Assembly (NCBI GenBank): GCA_946406115.1
Contig: OX291555.1
Location: forward strand, 11,736,001-11,800,000
Direction of reading: 5' to 3'
DNA from: Apoda limacodes
Lineage: Eukaryota > Arthropoda > Insecta > Lepidoptera > Limacodidae
Length of the DNA stretch: 64,000 bases
The notes beneath the pieces were generated by a model, which had not been told where the DNA came from, ran no database searches, and was given only the letters and a program-made list of their open reading frames with translations. Numbering within the stretch: position 1 is the stretch's first letter; the number at the start of each line of letters is the position of its first letter. A program made the translations under genes and the position numbers. This document shows, one piece after another, positions 23,590 to 35,549 of the stretch.

Positions 23590-23930
23590 TACATCGCAAG
23601 ATAAATAGGCTCAGATTATCCTCTTACTTTAGGTCACTTATTTATTGTTCGTTTCTTTTGAATAACGCCATCTATTGTCAAGTAGCTTTAGTGTTGCTGT
23701 GTCGGTAAAAATAATAGGATTACTACTCGCCAATAGATGCGACGAAGAGTCATATTTTAAGTTTATCAGTGCGTGAAAACACGGATAAAACGACGTTTTC
23801 TAAAAATGAAACCTAGCTAGATCGATTTATCGCCCCCGAGACTCCCTGCATACTAATTGTCATGAAAATCGTTGGAGCCGTTTCTGAGATTCAGAATATA
23901 TATCTATTTATATATACATTTATTCAAGAA
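23590..23930 (+). repeat. Dispersed repeat (family with 15280-15740)
   Basis: Shares GCCATCTATTGTCAAGTAGC, GATTACTACTCGCCAATAGA, AAACGACGTTTTCTAAAAAT, GAAACCTAGCTAGATCGATT and TCGTTGGAGCCGTTTCTGAG with the element at 15.3-15.7 kb, on the opposite strand. Non-coding. Confidence 0.6.
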
Positions 23931-24048
23931 TTGCTCGTTTAAAGGTATTCAATTTATTAGCTCGGAAAGGCTTTTTTCATTGTTTGAAAAAGTCAATTTT
24001 GTGCGCTAGCGTAGAAAGTTATTTAGAATTTGAAATGTGTGTTCTCAT

Positions 24049-24070
24049 ATCAATCAATCAATCAATCAAT
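24049..24070 (+). repeat. (ATCA)n microsatellite
   Basis: Five and a half perfect ATCA repeats. Confidence 0.95.
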
Positions 24071-25194
24071 ATCATGTGATATGACCAACATGACCAATTT
24101 GACCAACCAACTGCTGTGCTGTTTAAGTTTTAGTACCTATAATTAATATTTCATTTTGTAGGTAGGCTTAATGCAATGAATAATTAAACGCTGATTACAT
24201 AACAAATATTTGACGTAGTGTTTGCCTGCGGCTTCACTTGCACTAAATTAAGCTATCAGCGTAGGGTCCTTGCTTCTAGAAGTCTTTGATTACTGAATTG
24301 ATATAGTAAAAAAGCAAGCCATAACTCTATAGTAAGCTATAGTAAGTTTACGTTAAATTTATTGTTGATATTCCTGCGAATTTTTTTCCGGGATAAAAAG
24401 TAGCCTATGTCTTTCTACCTCCCCTTAACAATATCTGTGCCTTAAATAACTTCAATTTGCCCCGCAGCGTCTGTTGTTGTTGTATTTGAATTTTAATTGT
24501 ACATTTCCGTGAAATGATGCCGTACATTATCAAAAGTAGTGTGATTATTTCTAAAGTGTTTAATTTCAACACTTTGTCACTAGCGCTATCCCGCTCTAAC
24601 TCATACTTAAATTTAATTTACGTTAAAAATCATAATAACCAGTGTTTAAAACTAACTTTACCCGGCGGGGACTTTCATGCTATCTCTCTCTATACTGTAG
24701 GAAAATATATTTACTATCTTGTCAGTTTTACCTGGGTTACTTCTAGTTGGGTTTATGAACTATAAGACTTACGCTAGTGAAATCGAAAAACCTAGAGAAA
24801 CAGATGGCGACCATAGAAACTTCATTCGTTACCCAAATGAATAATAGCAAATTTGTGACGTAACCTTTCCAAATAATAATCTGCAATGTCTCATAAACAT
24901 TATTTAAAGTAACATAAGCGTGAATATGTTACTAATTTACACTTAAGACAATCCAGAAACCATGTTACACCAAACATTTCAACAAAAGGCCGAGCTCAAA
25001 TGTTACAGTGACTAGTAAAGCTTAAAAATAAAGATAAGAACAGGTAGGCAGATATACGAGTAGTGTGGTATGATTTCGTTTCGTCTTTTTGTGCTTGCAA
25101 TATTATATTAATGAATAATATGCGCCGTAATTTAAATGATTGCACATGTCTTATGTCTCATTTCGACTCCTACTTCTCAAACCCACAAGTAAGG

Positions 25195-25560
25195 CTACTT
25201 CTCAAATTCAAATTCCATTTCTTTTAAACGAATTTCAAATTCAATTTCTTCTTTTTTTATCTGCCGGTTGTCTAAAGCGAACCGATTTTCTTTAAATAGC
25301 TCATTTAATTCCTGTTTAATTAACCAAAGAAAATGACGTTTATAAACCTTGCTCTGTTTCAGTGTAAAATAAGCATAACGCTTATTTGTTGCGGTCTCAC
25401 GTCTCTCTGTGTTGCATTCACATTAGGAATATTGTCAAATATCTTTTGCAGTTCTAAACCTCCAAAATGCAGCACTAGCTCTTTTCTTCTCACGCGTATT
25501 AATACCAGATGCATCCAGGTATATCGAAAGTGCTCGTTGTGATACGAAAGCTTGGGATCT
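25195..25560 (-). pseudogene. LTR-retroelement gag-like fragment
   Basis: Minus-strand remnant read in two frames. The upstream part resembles Ty3/gypsy-type Gag (IYLDASGINTREKKR, LVLHFGGLELQKIFDNIP). The downstream frame gives LKQSKVYKRHFLWLIKQEL and a Lys/Glu-rich end at the TAG at 25195. The similarity to K02A2.6-type gag is from memory. A frameshift and the absence of zinc knuckles, protease and polymerase show it is a dead fragment. The adjoining GC-rich block (25640-25960) may belong to the same element. Confidence 0.45.
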
Positions 25561-26269
25561 GGAGTGGATCAGTCTATTTATTTTTATTATATCAATTTTA
25601 CGATCAGAAATCATATGTTCTGTCTATACATATTGTTCGGTGAAGATGAACGGTGACACCGTCGGTGTTATCTTGGTTCGACTCACCGTGCGCCGGCTCG
25701 TGCCCGGCGTGCACAACGTCGCGGACGAGTATGGACACACCCGCGTACTACACCGATTTCGTGGTTTTGTTTATACGGAAGGAGGCAACGGGCTTCGCTA
25801 TACGGAGAGTATCTAGTTACGGACGAATTGATTTACATTGGACATCCGTGTCAATAGTGTCGTCGGTAAAGTTTAGTGGACATTGCAGTGGTGCATACTG
25901 ATCTACACCTGCAAAGAGGAGATCGTATCCTAACTCACCGGTTTAAGTCGGATTTTAGTACCACTCTTCGGGTTTGGACCAGGAAAGTTGACGCGACTAC
26001 ACGAGAATAATAGATACCTATATCCCTTTTGTGTTTTAATAAATAAAAATAAAAGTAAATTCCCTCTGTACTAACTAGGCCCCTACTGACAATAGTACAC
26101 ACGGACTGTCAACCCTATATCGAGACAGCTGGCAATAATGTTGGTAATTTTACACGTATGTATAGTCAATTCTGATATTTTAAAGGAGTTATTCTCTAAC
26201 TCTCATTTACTATTATCAGTTGAATGGTCAGCCAATACGGTGTCGGTGTCAATTTAATCCAGTATCTAT

Positions 26270-26640
26270 CTATCCATAATAAATCAATTTATTGATTTAG
26301 ATCGCTATTCAGAAATATTACAAGTACACATTTGTGTCTAACAATTGAACGTTCAGATTTTATCTGCTATATTTCAAACCTTTGTTTGTAATAGTCCATA
26401 ACAAATCAACTTAATGATTCAAATTTCTTACAACCTACCTGCTCAGAAATTTTATTATAAGTACACATTTGTGTCTAACAATTGTCAGTTTAGATTTTAT
26501 CTGCTATATTTCAAACATTTGTTCTACCACTTTACACACATGTGTATCACCATTTGCTACCCAGATAAATATGCTGTATTTTCTCAAGTGAGCTTAACAA
26601 TTTAATGTTCAAGTTTTACCTTTTTAAACATTTGTTTATA
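26270..26640 (+). repeat. Tandem repeat, ~130-bp unit
   Basis: Two clear and one decayed unit. Shared blocks in order are CCATAA(T/C)AAATCAA, AAGTACACATTTGTGTCTAA, CAATTG, AGATTTTATCTGCTATATTT and CAAACNTTTGTT. Successive copies of the AAGTACACATTTG block start near 26320 and 26459. AT-rich, non-coding. Confidence 0.75.
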
Positions 26641-26699
26641 ACAATTCAGTATTCGGGTTCATCTGCTATACAATAAATTTTAGTGCATAACAAAAAGTA

Positions 26700-27785
26700 A
26701 TAGGTTAAATGAATTCGAATATTTTTTATAATGTGTTCATGTAAATAACTAGTATTACTCGTAAATAAATTTATCTTTATCTTTAATTGAATATCCTGAT
26801 AGAGTGTATTCCATTTCTTCTGCTTATAGTATTTTTTTTTCTACAACCATTTTTCCCAACGCAAATTATATTCAGAAATTAATTGCCCTATTACCTAAGT
26901 GTATTGTTTGATTACTTTTATTAACATTATTTATTACTGATTGTTTACTCGCATAATCTTAATAACCCCTTTTTCTCTACGCTATCTACGCTGGAATTAT
27001 TAATATTTTTCAGTTTTTATATCTGTGAGATATCTAAATAAATTTCGCCAAAACAGGTATAGGGTACGTACAAATCTATCGCTACACCGTTACCCGTACA
27101 TAATTGTTATTCTAGGATGATAAAAGTTGTTTTGCACCAATGATAGTGTACATTTTTAAAGAGGTAGATATCGCACTAGCACGAAATCTGAGGCAGTGAA
27201 ATTAAGGCAATAAAATGGTAATAATTAGAATCAGTCACATGTCACTTTCTAAATATAGCTATCTCCTTCTGTTTTACACGTCCATCTATTATCTATTGCA
27301 TCACGTATTATCTATTGCATTCATTGTTAAAACCTATGGTAGGTAACAGCGAATCAAAGATTTCGAAAAATGTGAAGTTACCGTATCTTTACTTAAATAT
27401 CATTGTTTTAAACGTATTTTTTTTCTACCTCACGTTGTTAAATAAAACCGTTTTCCTTACTTAGTTCAACTTTAACTCCTTTTCTGTTTATCTATTACCG
27501 TTCTACGATGTAATAGTTTGTTTATTATTAAAATGTTTGGCTCGTCAGCGCATCACCGCGTGTTGCCGGGACATTAACTGTCCGCACCTCGCCCGCACAG
27601 TGCGACGCTTGCGCTCGAAACAAACAATGGATGTATTTACATACATTACACCTACATTGTCTATTTGGGACGTTGAATAAATAGGTAATATTTGACGATC
27701 GCGGGTTGCTACGTCACTACTGCCGAAATAAATTATTGAATTTTATGTAACACTGTACGTTCAATATCGTAACTTAACTATGCTA
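26700..27785. other. Unassigned stretch
   Basis: AT-rich, with no exon or repeat family recognised. A short GC-rich island (about 27540-27620) contrasts with its flanks and could be regulatory or an untranslated exon. Confidence 0.35.
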
Positions 27786-27790
27786 CTAAC

Positions 27791-27828
27791 CTGAAGAATT
27801 ACCACCACCAGCATCTTTTGACCAATTT
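27791..27828 (-). CDS. Possible micro-exon of the unknown 34-39 kb gene
   Basis: A 38-base segment between TTTCAG and GTTAGT on the minus strand. Following the phase-2 end of the exon at 34426-34610 it would encode RNWSKDAGGGNSS plus one base. Splice sites and phase agree, but the segment is tiny, the intron would be 6.6 kb, and no family homology supports it. Confidence 0.25.
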
Positions 27829-27829
27829 C

Positions 27830-29015
27830 TGAAATTAATTCATATTATTTAGTAGATTTAAAAACTAGACAATTGCATGCAACCCAGTATACATGACAGA
27901 AATGAAACTTAAACTTTATTTTAGCTCAAAGCAGTAATTCATTATACATATTAGCTTTTCTGATATTGACCATAACTGACAATGTAAAACAGCATAGAAT
28001 CCATAAGCATGTAATGTATTACTCGCACGTTTCGCGGAAATCGACCGTTATGTTTCAAAGTACTTTCCAGCAAACCAGGTACAGGTAATCGAGCTCCGAG
28101 CAACCTTTCACGAATATTACTGAGAATTGGAACAACCATTTGAAAATTGACGAAATGGGCACCCGACCGGAATGCGAACGGGCGCCCACACTCGGTCTGT
28201 CACTTTGAAGGTGCTAGCAAGAAAACAGGCGGTAAAAATGCTCATAATTCCTTGTCTATTACTAGTACCAGGACCAGTCCTTCAGAGTGCTGGCCCAAAA
28301 GTCCAGTGGAGCAGTAATGGCTGCATCACCCAACTGCATAGTCAGTTCCGAAAGAAAAATAAAAAAAAGCATATATCTTTGCTGAATAGAGAACGCTTCG
28401 GTTTACTTTCGTAAAGTCTGTTTGAGAGATCAGACTACCTCTATTGCATACCTATCGGTTTCTGAGGAGCGTTATAATTTATATTGTCGCTTACATGGTT
28501 ACTCGAGACGTAGAAGGCATCATCCTGGCTTGAATAGCTCGCGTCTCCAATATGTCTCTGTCAAAAAACTCGAGCTTTACTCATGAATACTCGTGATAAA
28601 TAGAGCAGGATTTATGCTATCGACGCTATTTGCAAAAGAATGCATGTATAATTGAGAAACGGAGATAAGTAAGTACAGTAACAATAAAGTGCACAAGTAA
28701 ATATGGGTATATTTTTTATTTCCAAGATCGTGTAAAATTATATGCGTGAAAGGACATCAACAATCGCCGGCTATGACTACAGAGACAGGCATACTATTAA
28801 ACCCTATTTAATTGATTGTGATGTACATAGTACCACGACATAGAACAAAAAAAAAGCCTATTACAATAATAATAATATTTACGATAGACTTTTATGTTAC
28901 ACATAAAAGCATTCAACCTCTCACAGTTATTTATGATCACTTATACTCTTTGCTTGTGTCCGGCCAAAACGAAATTACGTAGTATGGAACGCTTCTTCTT
29001 TTGCTACCTAAATCT
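27830..29015. other. Unassigned stretch with one small open frame
   Basis: A 62-codon minus-strand ORF (27951-28139, starting MVVPILSNIRERLLGARLPV) is followed by an AATAAA at about 27923. It shows no domain and could be a decayed mobile-element or terminal-exon fragment. Nothing else recognised. Confidence 0.3.
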
Positions 29016-29017
29016 TA

Positions 29018-29240
29018 ATAGGGTTCCGTACCCAAAGGGTAAAACGGGACCCTATTTCTAAGACTTAGCTGTCCGTCCGTCTGTCCGTCTGTCACCAGGC
29101 TGTATCTGATGAACCGTGATAGTTAGACAGTTGAAATTTTCACAGATGATGTATTGCTGTTGCCGCTATAACAACAAATACTAAAAACAGAGTAAAAGAA
29201 ATATTGAAATAAAATATTCTAATAATAATAATATATGTTT
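29018..29240 (+). repeat. Dispersed repeat, GTCCGTCTGTCACCAGGCTG family
   Basis: GGGTTCCGTACCCAAAGGG, GGACCCTATTTCTAAGACT, GTCCGTCTGTCACCAGGCTG, ATGAACCGTGATAG and GCCGCTATAACAACAAATAC, in the same order as at 41838-42010 and 63247-63535. Non-coding. Here it is 3'-truncated. Confidence 0.75.
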
Positions 29241-31435
29241 AATAATATACGTTTTGGTATAAGGAGTTCCCGCCATTGATACTTTCACACTTTTGATAAC
29301 GCCAGTTTTGCCACCGACACCTATAGTTTGTGTAGCTTTGAAACGTTACTAATATTTCTGGTTGCAAAACTTGCAAAACGAACGGTTGACGTACACACAC
29401 GACGATTAAACACACACACACTACCATTAAAAATGAATATGTATAGGCAGTTTGACAGATTAACACAAAAACCCCACCTCCAGACATGGGTCTAAAGTTT
29501 CATTTTTCAAAAATAACAAAAATATCCTAAACGAACGCATGACAGTTTGTTACAGATGATACTAAAATTTGATATTTTTGATACCAATGCTAAACGAACG
29601 GATGACAGGTGACAAAAGTAATGAAAATAATGATTCTGCATCCCAAATCGAACGCGCCCATGTAAGACGTTCCTTCTGAGCCAAGTTCAGCGTTGCCAAC
29701 CTTACATATTTTCCGTCATATCTAGCGGACTAGGTTATGAAGAAATGGAAAAAAAAAATATGTTTACGTCTAACGGATTTTTCAGCGAAATTTAGTAGAA
29801 GTGATTATTATTTAAATACAGATAGATTTATTTTTATATTTCCAATTTTACATTTTTTTTTCAAATATCAAAACGAAATTGTAATTTCTAATATGGCAAC
29901 TCTTTCTTCGTAAATATTACACATGTACGGGAATTTCCAATGTCATAGACAAGGTAGAAGCGAGCAAAAAAATGATGCAATCTCTGTTACACTTTAAACA
30001 TATTTGTATTGTTCTTTGTTTGTTTCACTTTATTTGTTTTGTTTTTATTCGTTAGTTTGGCGTAGAGTTCAGACATATATATATATAGAGCGAATTCACT
30101 GTTCTTGCGTTTTTTTTGGTGAAAATGCCGAAACCAAGGTATAAACAAAAGTTTCGTAGTGAGTGGATAATGGATTAAACATTTAAAGACTGGATAGTAA
30201 GAAAACAAGGTTGTAGCGGCGATTCTTTTCCAGAATACAAATTATGTCGGTGCATCGTAGGTAGTTCAGAATCGATTGACCGATCGTCGATCGTTTGTAA
30301 ACCCTCGCGTAACGGCGCCTGGTGTAAGAATTCGACGGATTTTACTGTCAAAACTTACGGAATTTCGTAAACAAGTCAGCGGGATTTCAAAATTCTTGTT
30401 GGCCCAAGTTGCAATTTAATAGTAAAACCTCATTTTAGCACCAACTACCCGTTTCGTAAGCGCATCTGATAATTTCAGCGGCGATATTGTTCAAACGAAA
30501 CGCGTAATTATTTGACAGTTCCGTGTATGTATATGTTTGAGTATTTTATTTTGATTTTTATATAGATAACAACTAAGATTAAGACGAAATGCGCTACTTT
30601 TTGACAGCTGTCAGAGAACAGATGGGTTTTTGGTAGCAACATTTCGTAGCAAAATCGCTGAGACGAAACGCTAAAAGTAAACATTAGATTTTGCTACTAA
30701 AAGCATATTAGAAAAGTCCTGCGCTTGATGAAAATACATGTGCTGCTCTGTGCGATACAGCAATGGAGATGAAGGAAGAAAAATTAATTACTTTAGTATT
30801 TTCTTATTGCGATGACTTTACGATCTTCATATTAACCAGCAAAATAAAATTGTGGGCAAAAAATTATTGTATCTGATAATAGAACGGAGATATTATCGCA
30901 TAATATATTTTTACCAGTAACTATTTATGTACATATTCTAAATTTTTGCCATGGCAATGGATTGTGAAATGAAAAATGGAAATAATATTTGAATCCTCAA
31001 CACGGTCACCCATCTTTCTGTGTGACTAGCAGACCAATTATGACGCGTGCAGCAGCTCTAGTGCAATAGGTATCGTGAAGTGACGTGCAGCATCGCTCTA
31101 GTGCGGTCCAACGCTTTACGTGACTTTTGAAACTGAACAGCTTTGACAACAGCTGGGGTTTGAAAATTACCGCTAGGTTGCAAAGCAGTTAATGTAAATT
31201 GAGGTTATAAAAAGATTCTATTTATTAAGTATTGTGTTATTGTCTCCTCTTATCAACCTTCCTCATTCAGTCAGCAAAAAGTACTATTTATCACCTAGTA
31301 ATATTGAATCTAAAAATCAATTCTCGTTAGCTGTCAAAGTGCGACTTTCACCCTCCTATTTCACGGTGTGATTAGTGCGATCGTCCGACTATATTTACTC
31401 AGCTTATTGAACAAAATTTCTTTTCTGAAAGACAG
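29240..31435. other. Unassigned stretch
   Basis: No exon recognised. It contains near-repeats of AAACGAACG(C/G)ATGACAG (near 29530 and 29590) and a perfect 12-base palindrome TGACAGCTGTCA at about 30602-30613. Confidence 0.35.
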
Positions 31436-31439
31436 TATG

Positions 31440-34100
31440 GCTGATGCAGCCATTTCTGCTCCACCCGGCTTTTGGGGCGAGACTCTGAAGGAGTTTCAGC
31501 CCATAAAGCGCCCAACGCTCATGGGCAAATCCTCGGCTTGGGTTGTCAGTCTTGGGGTCGTTCCTTCGACCGGCGTGAGCCTAGAACCCAAAGGTGAGCC
31601 AGCGCCAGGAGGAGAGTTCCCCGTTACGCGATTGCGATTGCCAAGCCTAACAATGGTTTTTCGACCATGCCGAGGTCAATCGGGGGATGATAGTTTGAGG
31701 ATTGCACAATTAAGCGGTTCGGGTGAGTGGGCGTGCGCTCGAGAAAGCGGACTGCTAAGTCTTTGAAGTATTGGGGAATCGTAGGCTCGGAGCTCGAAGT
31801 CCCTGTGTAGGTCCGCATTTTGTACGAACCAGAGGGATCCGGAGGTCGCTCTGAGGAAGCGGTTTTGGAGGGTAAAGTCTAAAGTCTATGGTGGTTGCGT
31901 TTAGACAACGCTTAGATGAGTGCTAGTTTGCGGCGGATGCAAGTGGTGTATAGAGTTAGCTAATTTTAAAGCGACATCTTACTGGACTTGCCCGACCGAG
32001 GATAAAAGCGGCTCGGTCTCTATTTTGGTGTGATCGTGGAAGTTCAGACGCCTATTCAGGGTCACACTAGTAGAAGGCAGAGAAGGGGAAAAGTAAGGCG
32101 TTTTAGGATATCGTTATATATACCATCCGCGGCGTGAGCTTTACGGGGGCGTAGGTCTTTAATGACCTGCTTTACTTCGTCGACTGTATCGAGGAGCATA
32201 GGGTGCCGCGGGGGCAGAGATGCTCTGCGCTCCATCTCACCGTCTACCTCACGTGATCGGGATCGAATTGTTGTGTGCTTAAGGGCTTGGAGGCTAGACG
32301 CAAGGCAATCCGCTTTTTCGTCGTCATCGAACGCGGGCGCATTGTTGAGACGGGTTAGCGGAGGGAGGGAGTTGAAGGTATCTGATTTCATCGCTCTGGC
32401 TAGGCACCAATAAGCTTGATGAGGAGGACAGTAATTTCTATCAAATTCACCTCACACTTAGCTACAGCGGATCTTACCCGGTGGTGTAAGTCATTGAAAC
32501 GTGCTTTATTTTCGGTGGAGTGAGCGCGATCGCGTCTTCAGCGGCTGCGTTACAAAATACGAATACAAAATATGCCAACGTTGGCGAAAACTCGAGACAA
32601 GCACATCAGGTCGCTAATGACTGAGCCGATAGCCGATAGCCCCATAGTTCGCGATGAGATACTGTCGGGAACGCGATCTAGATGTGGCGAACTGGGATTG
32701 TCAAATGATTGTTCAAATTTTTACCAGTGGGATGGGATATATTATCGGAGTAAATGCTCGGTCGACTGAGCGGTTTTTTATGGGGCGGTGCAAAGGAGGG
32801 GCGCGGGAAGCAAAGGCTCGTGTTTGCGAGGGGCGCGGGGGTGCGGGATGTCCCGGGATATAAGGGGGGCGGGCGGGTAGGGAATTACCGCGATAGAGAC
32901 GGACCCAGGGAGTGTGGTAAGAAGTTTGTCCGTCTGATTTGTTTTACCTGCGTCAACTAGCACAGGCATTCGGCTCTAGGCGATGACCTCAGAAACGGAG
33001 CAGGCACAAAGGGTGCCTATGGGCGGGGGGCAGAGGGGCGTGATTTACCCATTTTGGGTTTACTCGTATTTTGTCGCGGAGCTTTAGGGACTCGCGGTAG
33101 TTCGCAGGGTGGCCCTTGCTCTGACAAAGAACGCAAGCGACTGGGTCCGTTTCGTTTTCACGGACGCGATCACATTCTGCAGGCATTTTACGCAGCGCGG
33201 CCCGCGTGTGCAGTTGCGCTGCGCGTGACCATATAATTGGCATCTGTGGCATTGTCCAGGGGAGGACCGCTTGTGCAGGGTCTCCACCTGGACACCTTTG
33301 AGGCATCACACATCTTTAATACTAAAGATGGCTTTGCCTTCTTTAGTCAGTAGTTTGAGTAACTTGGCCATTACGAGATGGCCAAGAAGTAGATTGTGTG
33401 TACCCAGTGACTCCCCGTCAATTCTGACGAGGAGCAAGTGTACCTAAGTGTGCCCAAACAATCCGCAGTGCTGGGGTTCTGTTGTCACCGTTCGGTTTTC
33501 CCCAAGCGATGGTACGTTAAATTGAAACAATTAGCTAGTACACAGCTCTATATATAGCTTTACGATCTCACCCACCAGTCCGGAGCACTCGGAACTGGGT
33601 TTCTTGCGAACTAATTGACGCAATCAACACTTAAAACGCTTCCCTTAATTAAAGTCGTGGGCGAACCAGCGCCAGTGAAGAAACCAAAGGAGGGTCACCG
33701 CTTTACGTAGTAGTTGCGTAGGCGTGTTCAAAAGTTTGAAACAATTCACCCACAGTGGGCCGAGAAACGATGTCCTGGTCAAGGACGCAACTGAGCAGTG
33801 TTTAAACACTCAGGCAGGGTTTCCTAGTATCGCGAGCAATAAACCAAGGACGATACTCAGTAGTCGGCACTAAGTCAAGATACCAACACAGATTTATTGC
33901 GAACTTGATGAGTTAGCACACCACGCAACACAGTGAGAGAACTTGAGCGCTCTGGAATACGTCCGCACAGCACGAGAGTCGAATCGGGAATGGTATTAAC
34001 CGATACGGTGCGTTTGCCGTATGAGTCACTCCGAGTTATTGGACGGCAAGTTTATTGTCGGGTGATCACACAGCGTTGAAACTGAACGTAGACCAGAGGT
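31440..34100 (-). mobile_element. Degraded Jockey-type LINE (ORF1 and ORF2 remnants)
   Basis: Minus-strand non-LTR retrotransposon with pieces in the right order. ORF1 (about 33060-33700) has a CCHC knuckle, CHRCQLYGHAQRNC, and, in another frame, a second knuckle CVLCQSKGHPANYR. The RT start (about 32070-32400) has VKQVIKDLRPRKAHAADGIY. The ORF2 C-terminus (about 31620-31870) has HPNRLIVQSSNYHPP. The polymerase core is missing and frames are broken. Total length is well below a full Jockey element, implying internal deletions. Beyond the parts named, the boundaries are approximate. Confidence 0.75.
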
Positions 34101-34425
34101 AATTTTGACAAGTTTTCCATGAATAGTGATTTTTTTCATTTCATATTTTTTGCAGAATTTGTTATAGCCGAAAAAACCAAAAAAATGTTGATGTCCTATT
34201 TATTTTCTAAAATTATGTTCTAACTTTGATCAATTGCTAACGAAGTCCATATAACTGGGGCTGACCAGATGTATTGAAGATAGGGTCTACTTATTATAAG
34301 AGCTGTGCTGTGTTAACTTGCGACCGATTGTAATGCATTAAATTACAGTTATGGACTTTCTTAACTTGACTATATTGATATAACTAAATCATAATATTAA
34401 TATTAAAATAAATATTTTATAATAC

Positions 34426-34610
34426 CTAAGTAGTCGAACAGTTATCCTGGCACTCGGCAGCCGTGCTTCGACTGGGTTGCTGATGACAATGACGTCATCG
34501 TCGTCAGGGTAGTAGGAAGGCTTCCAGCGCCATGTGGTTGACTCCTTGTTCATTGGCTCATCATCGTATGAATCCGACTCGTAGGAGTAGTAGAACACAT
34601 TGGGGTGGTA
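34426..34610 (-). CDS. Unknown gene, exon 3 (Tyr/Asp-rich)
   Basis: 185 bases between CTATTTAG and GTATTA on the minus strand, 61 codons plus two bases. It encodes YHPNVFYYSYESDSYDDEPM, a Trp/Lys segment (TTWRWKPSYYPDDDDV) and VIVISNPVEARLPSARITVR. Codon use and the absence of stops against AT-rich flanks support coding. It can join in phase 0 to the exon at 38749-38951. I do not recognise the family. The acidic and tyrosine-rich content suggests an exposed, perhaps extracellular or cytoplasmic, tail. Confidence 0.6.
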
Positions 34611-35549
34611 CTAAATAGATTTTATGTATGAAACCACGTGATAAAGTATAACTATGTTTGTATAAGAATAACTAATAATATTACCTTATTATTATTAATG
34701 TTACCTTAAATAATAATATCTTAACATACTTCCTGTGAACTCATTATTTTACCATTGTCGGCTCAAAATGATGTTGTATGTCCACCAGGAAGACATTATC
34801 TGGCCTTCGGATGTCTATGGAAACTCAGTAAAAAATTTATATTATTTAAAGTTGTATATTATGTGTTCTGTTTGACGTCCGAAGTCCATTATGAAAGATT
34901 TGTTTAGGTATAGGTTATAGGTTACATGCAACAATGTGATAAAGAAATGTATTTGAAAGTTTAGGTACCTAGTATAGTTAGTTAGTGTTATCGGTAAAAT
35001 GGTATTGAAGTATTTAAAACTAGTTTGGACCTGATTACAATAAACTTTCATCTCTTATTTAAAGATTTTTTATGATTAAATTTTTTAACCTATTTTGTTA
35101 TCAATCGATTAATTGAGAAAATCAATCTTGTGTCATAATTTTCATAAAGAAATATAAAAATTAACTAAGTTTGCTAAATATTATTGAGAAAAAAATATTG
35201 GTAATTCTTTACTTTCCAAGAACGCTTGATTTTTACGTAATAAAATTTTCTATTGATAGAATACCACATTTATATACTAAGATGAAATTCAGAAACTCTC
35301 GGAGGACACTAGTTTTTCCGGAAAATAAATTAATTAATTTCATACAAAAGCAGCCATTACAAAACAATAAATATCTACAAAAACGAAACTCATGAGAGTA
35401 TTCAGTACTTAGTACTTACTGTGTAAAGTAATAATCGATAAAAAAAGGGCGGTGAAGTGCCAGAAAAAATTGTTCTAATTTAGAATTGTTTGGCAGGAGT
35501 AGGGGGGGCAGGGTAGACACCGGTTTATTGATCTGAGTGACACAGGTAC

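Noticed and set aside
31368..31766. 132-codon plus-strand open frame
   Set aside because: Antisense to the 3' part of the Jockey-type LINE on the minus strand.
32754..32960. Gly-rich plus-strand frames in a GC-rich block
   Set aside because: Lies inside the minus-strand Jockey remnant. No independent evidence for coding.
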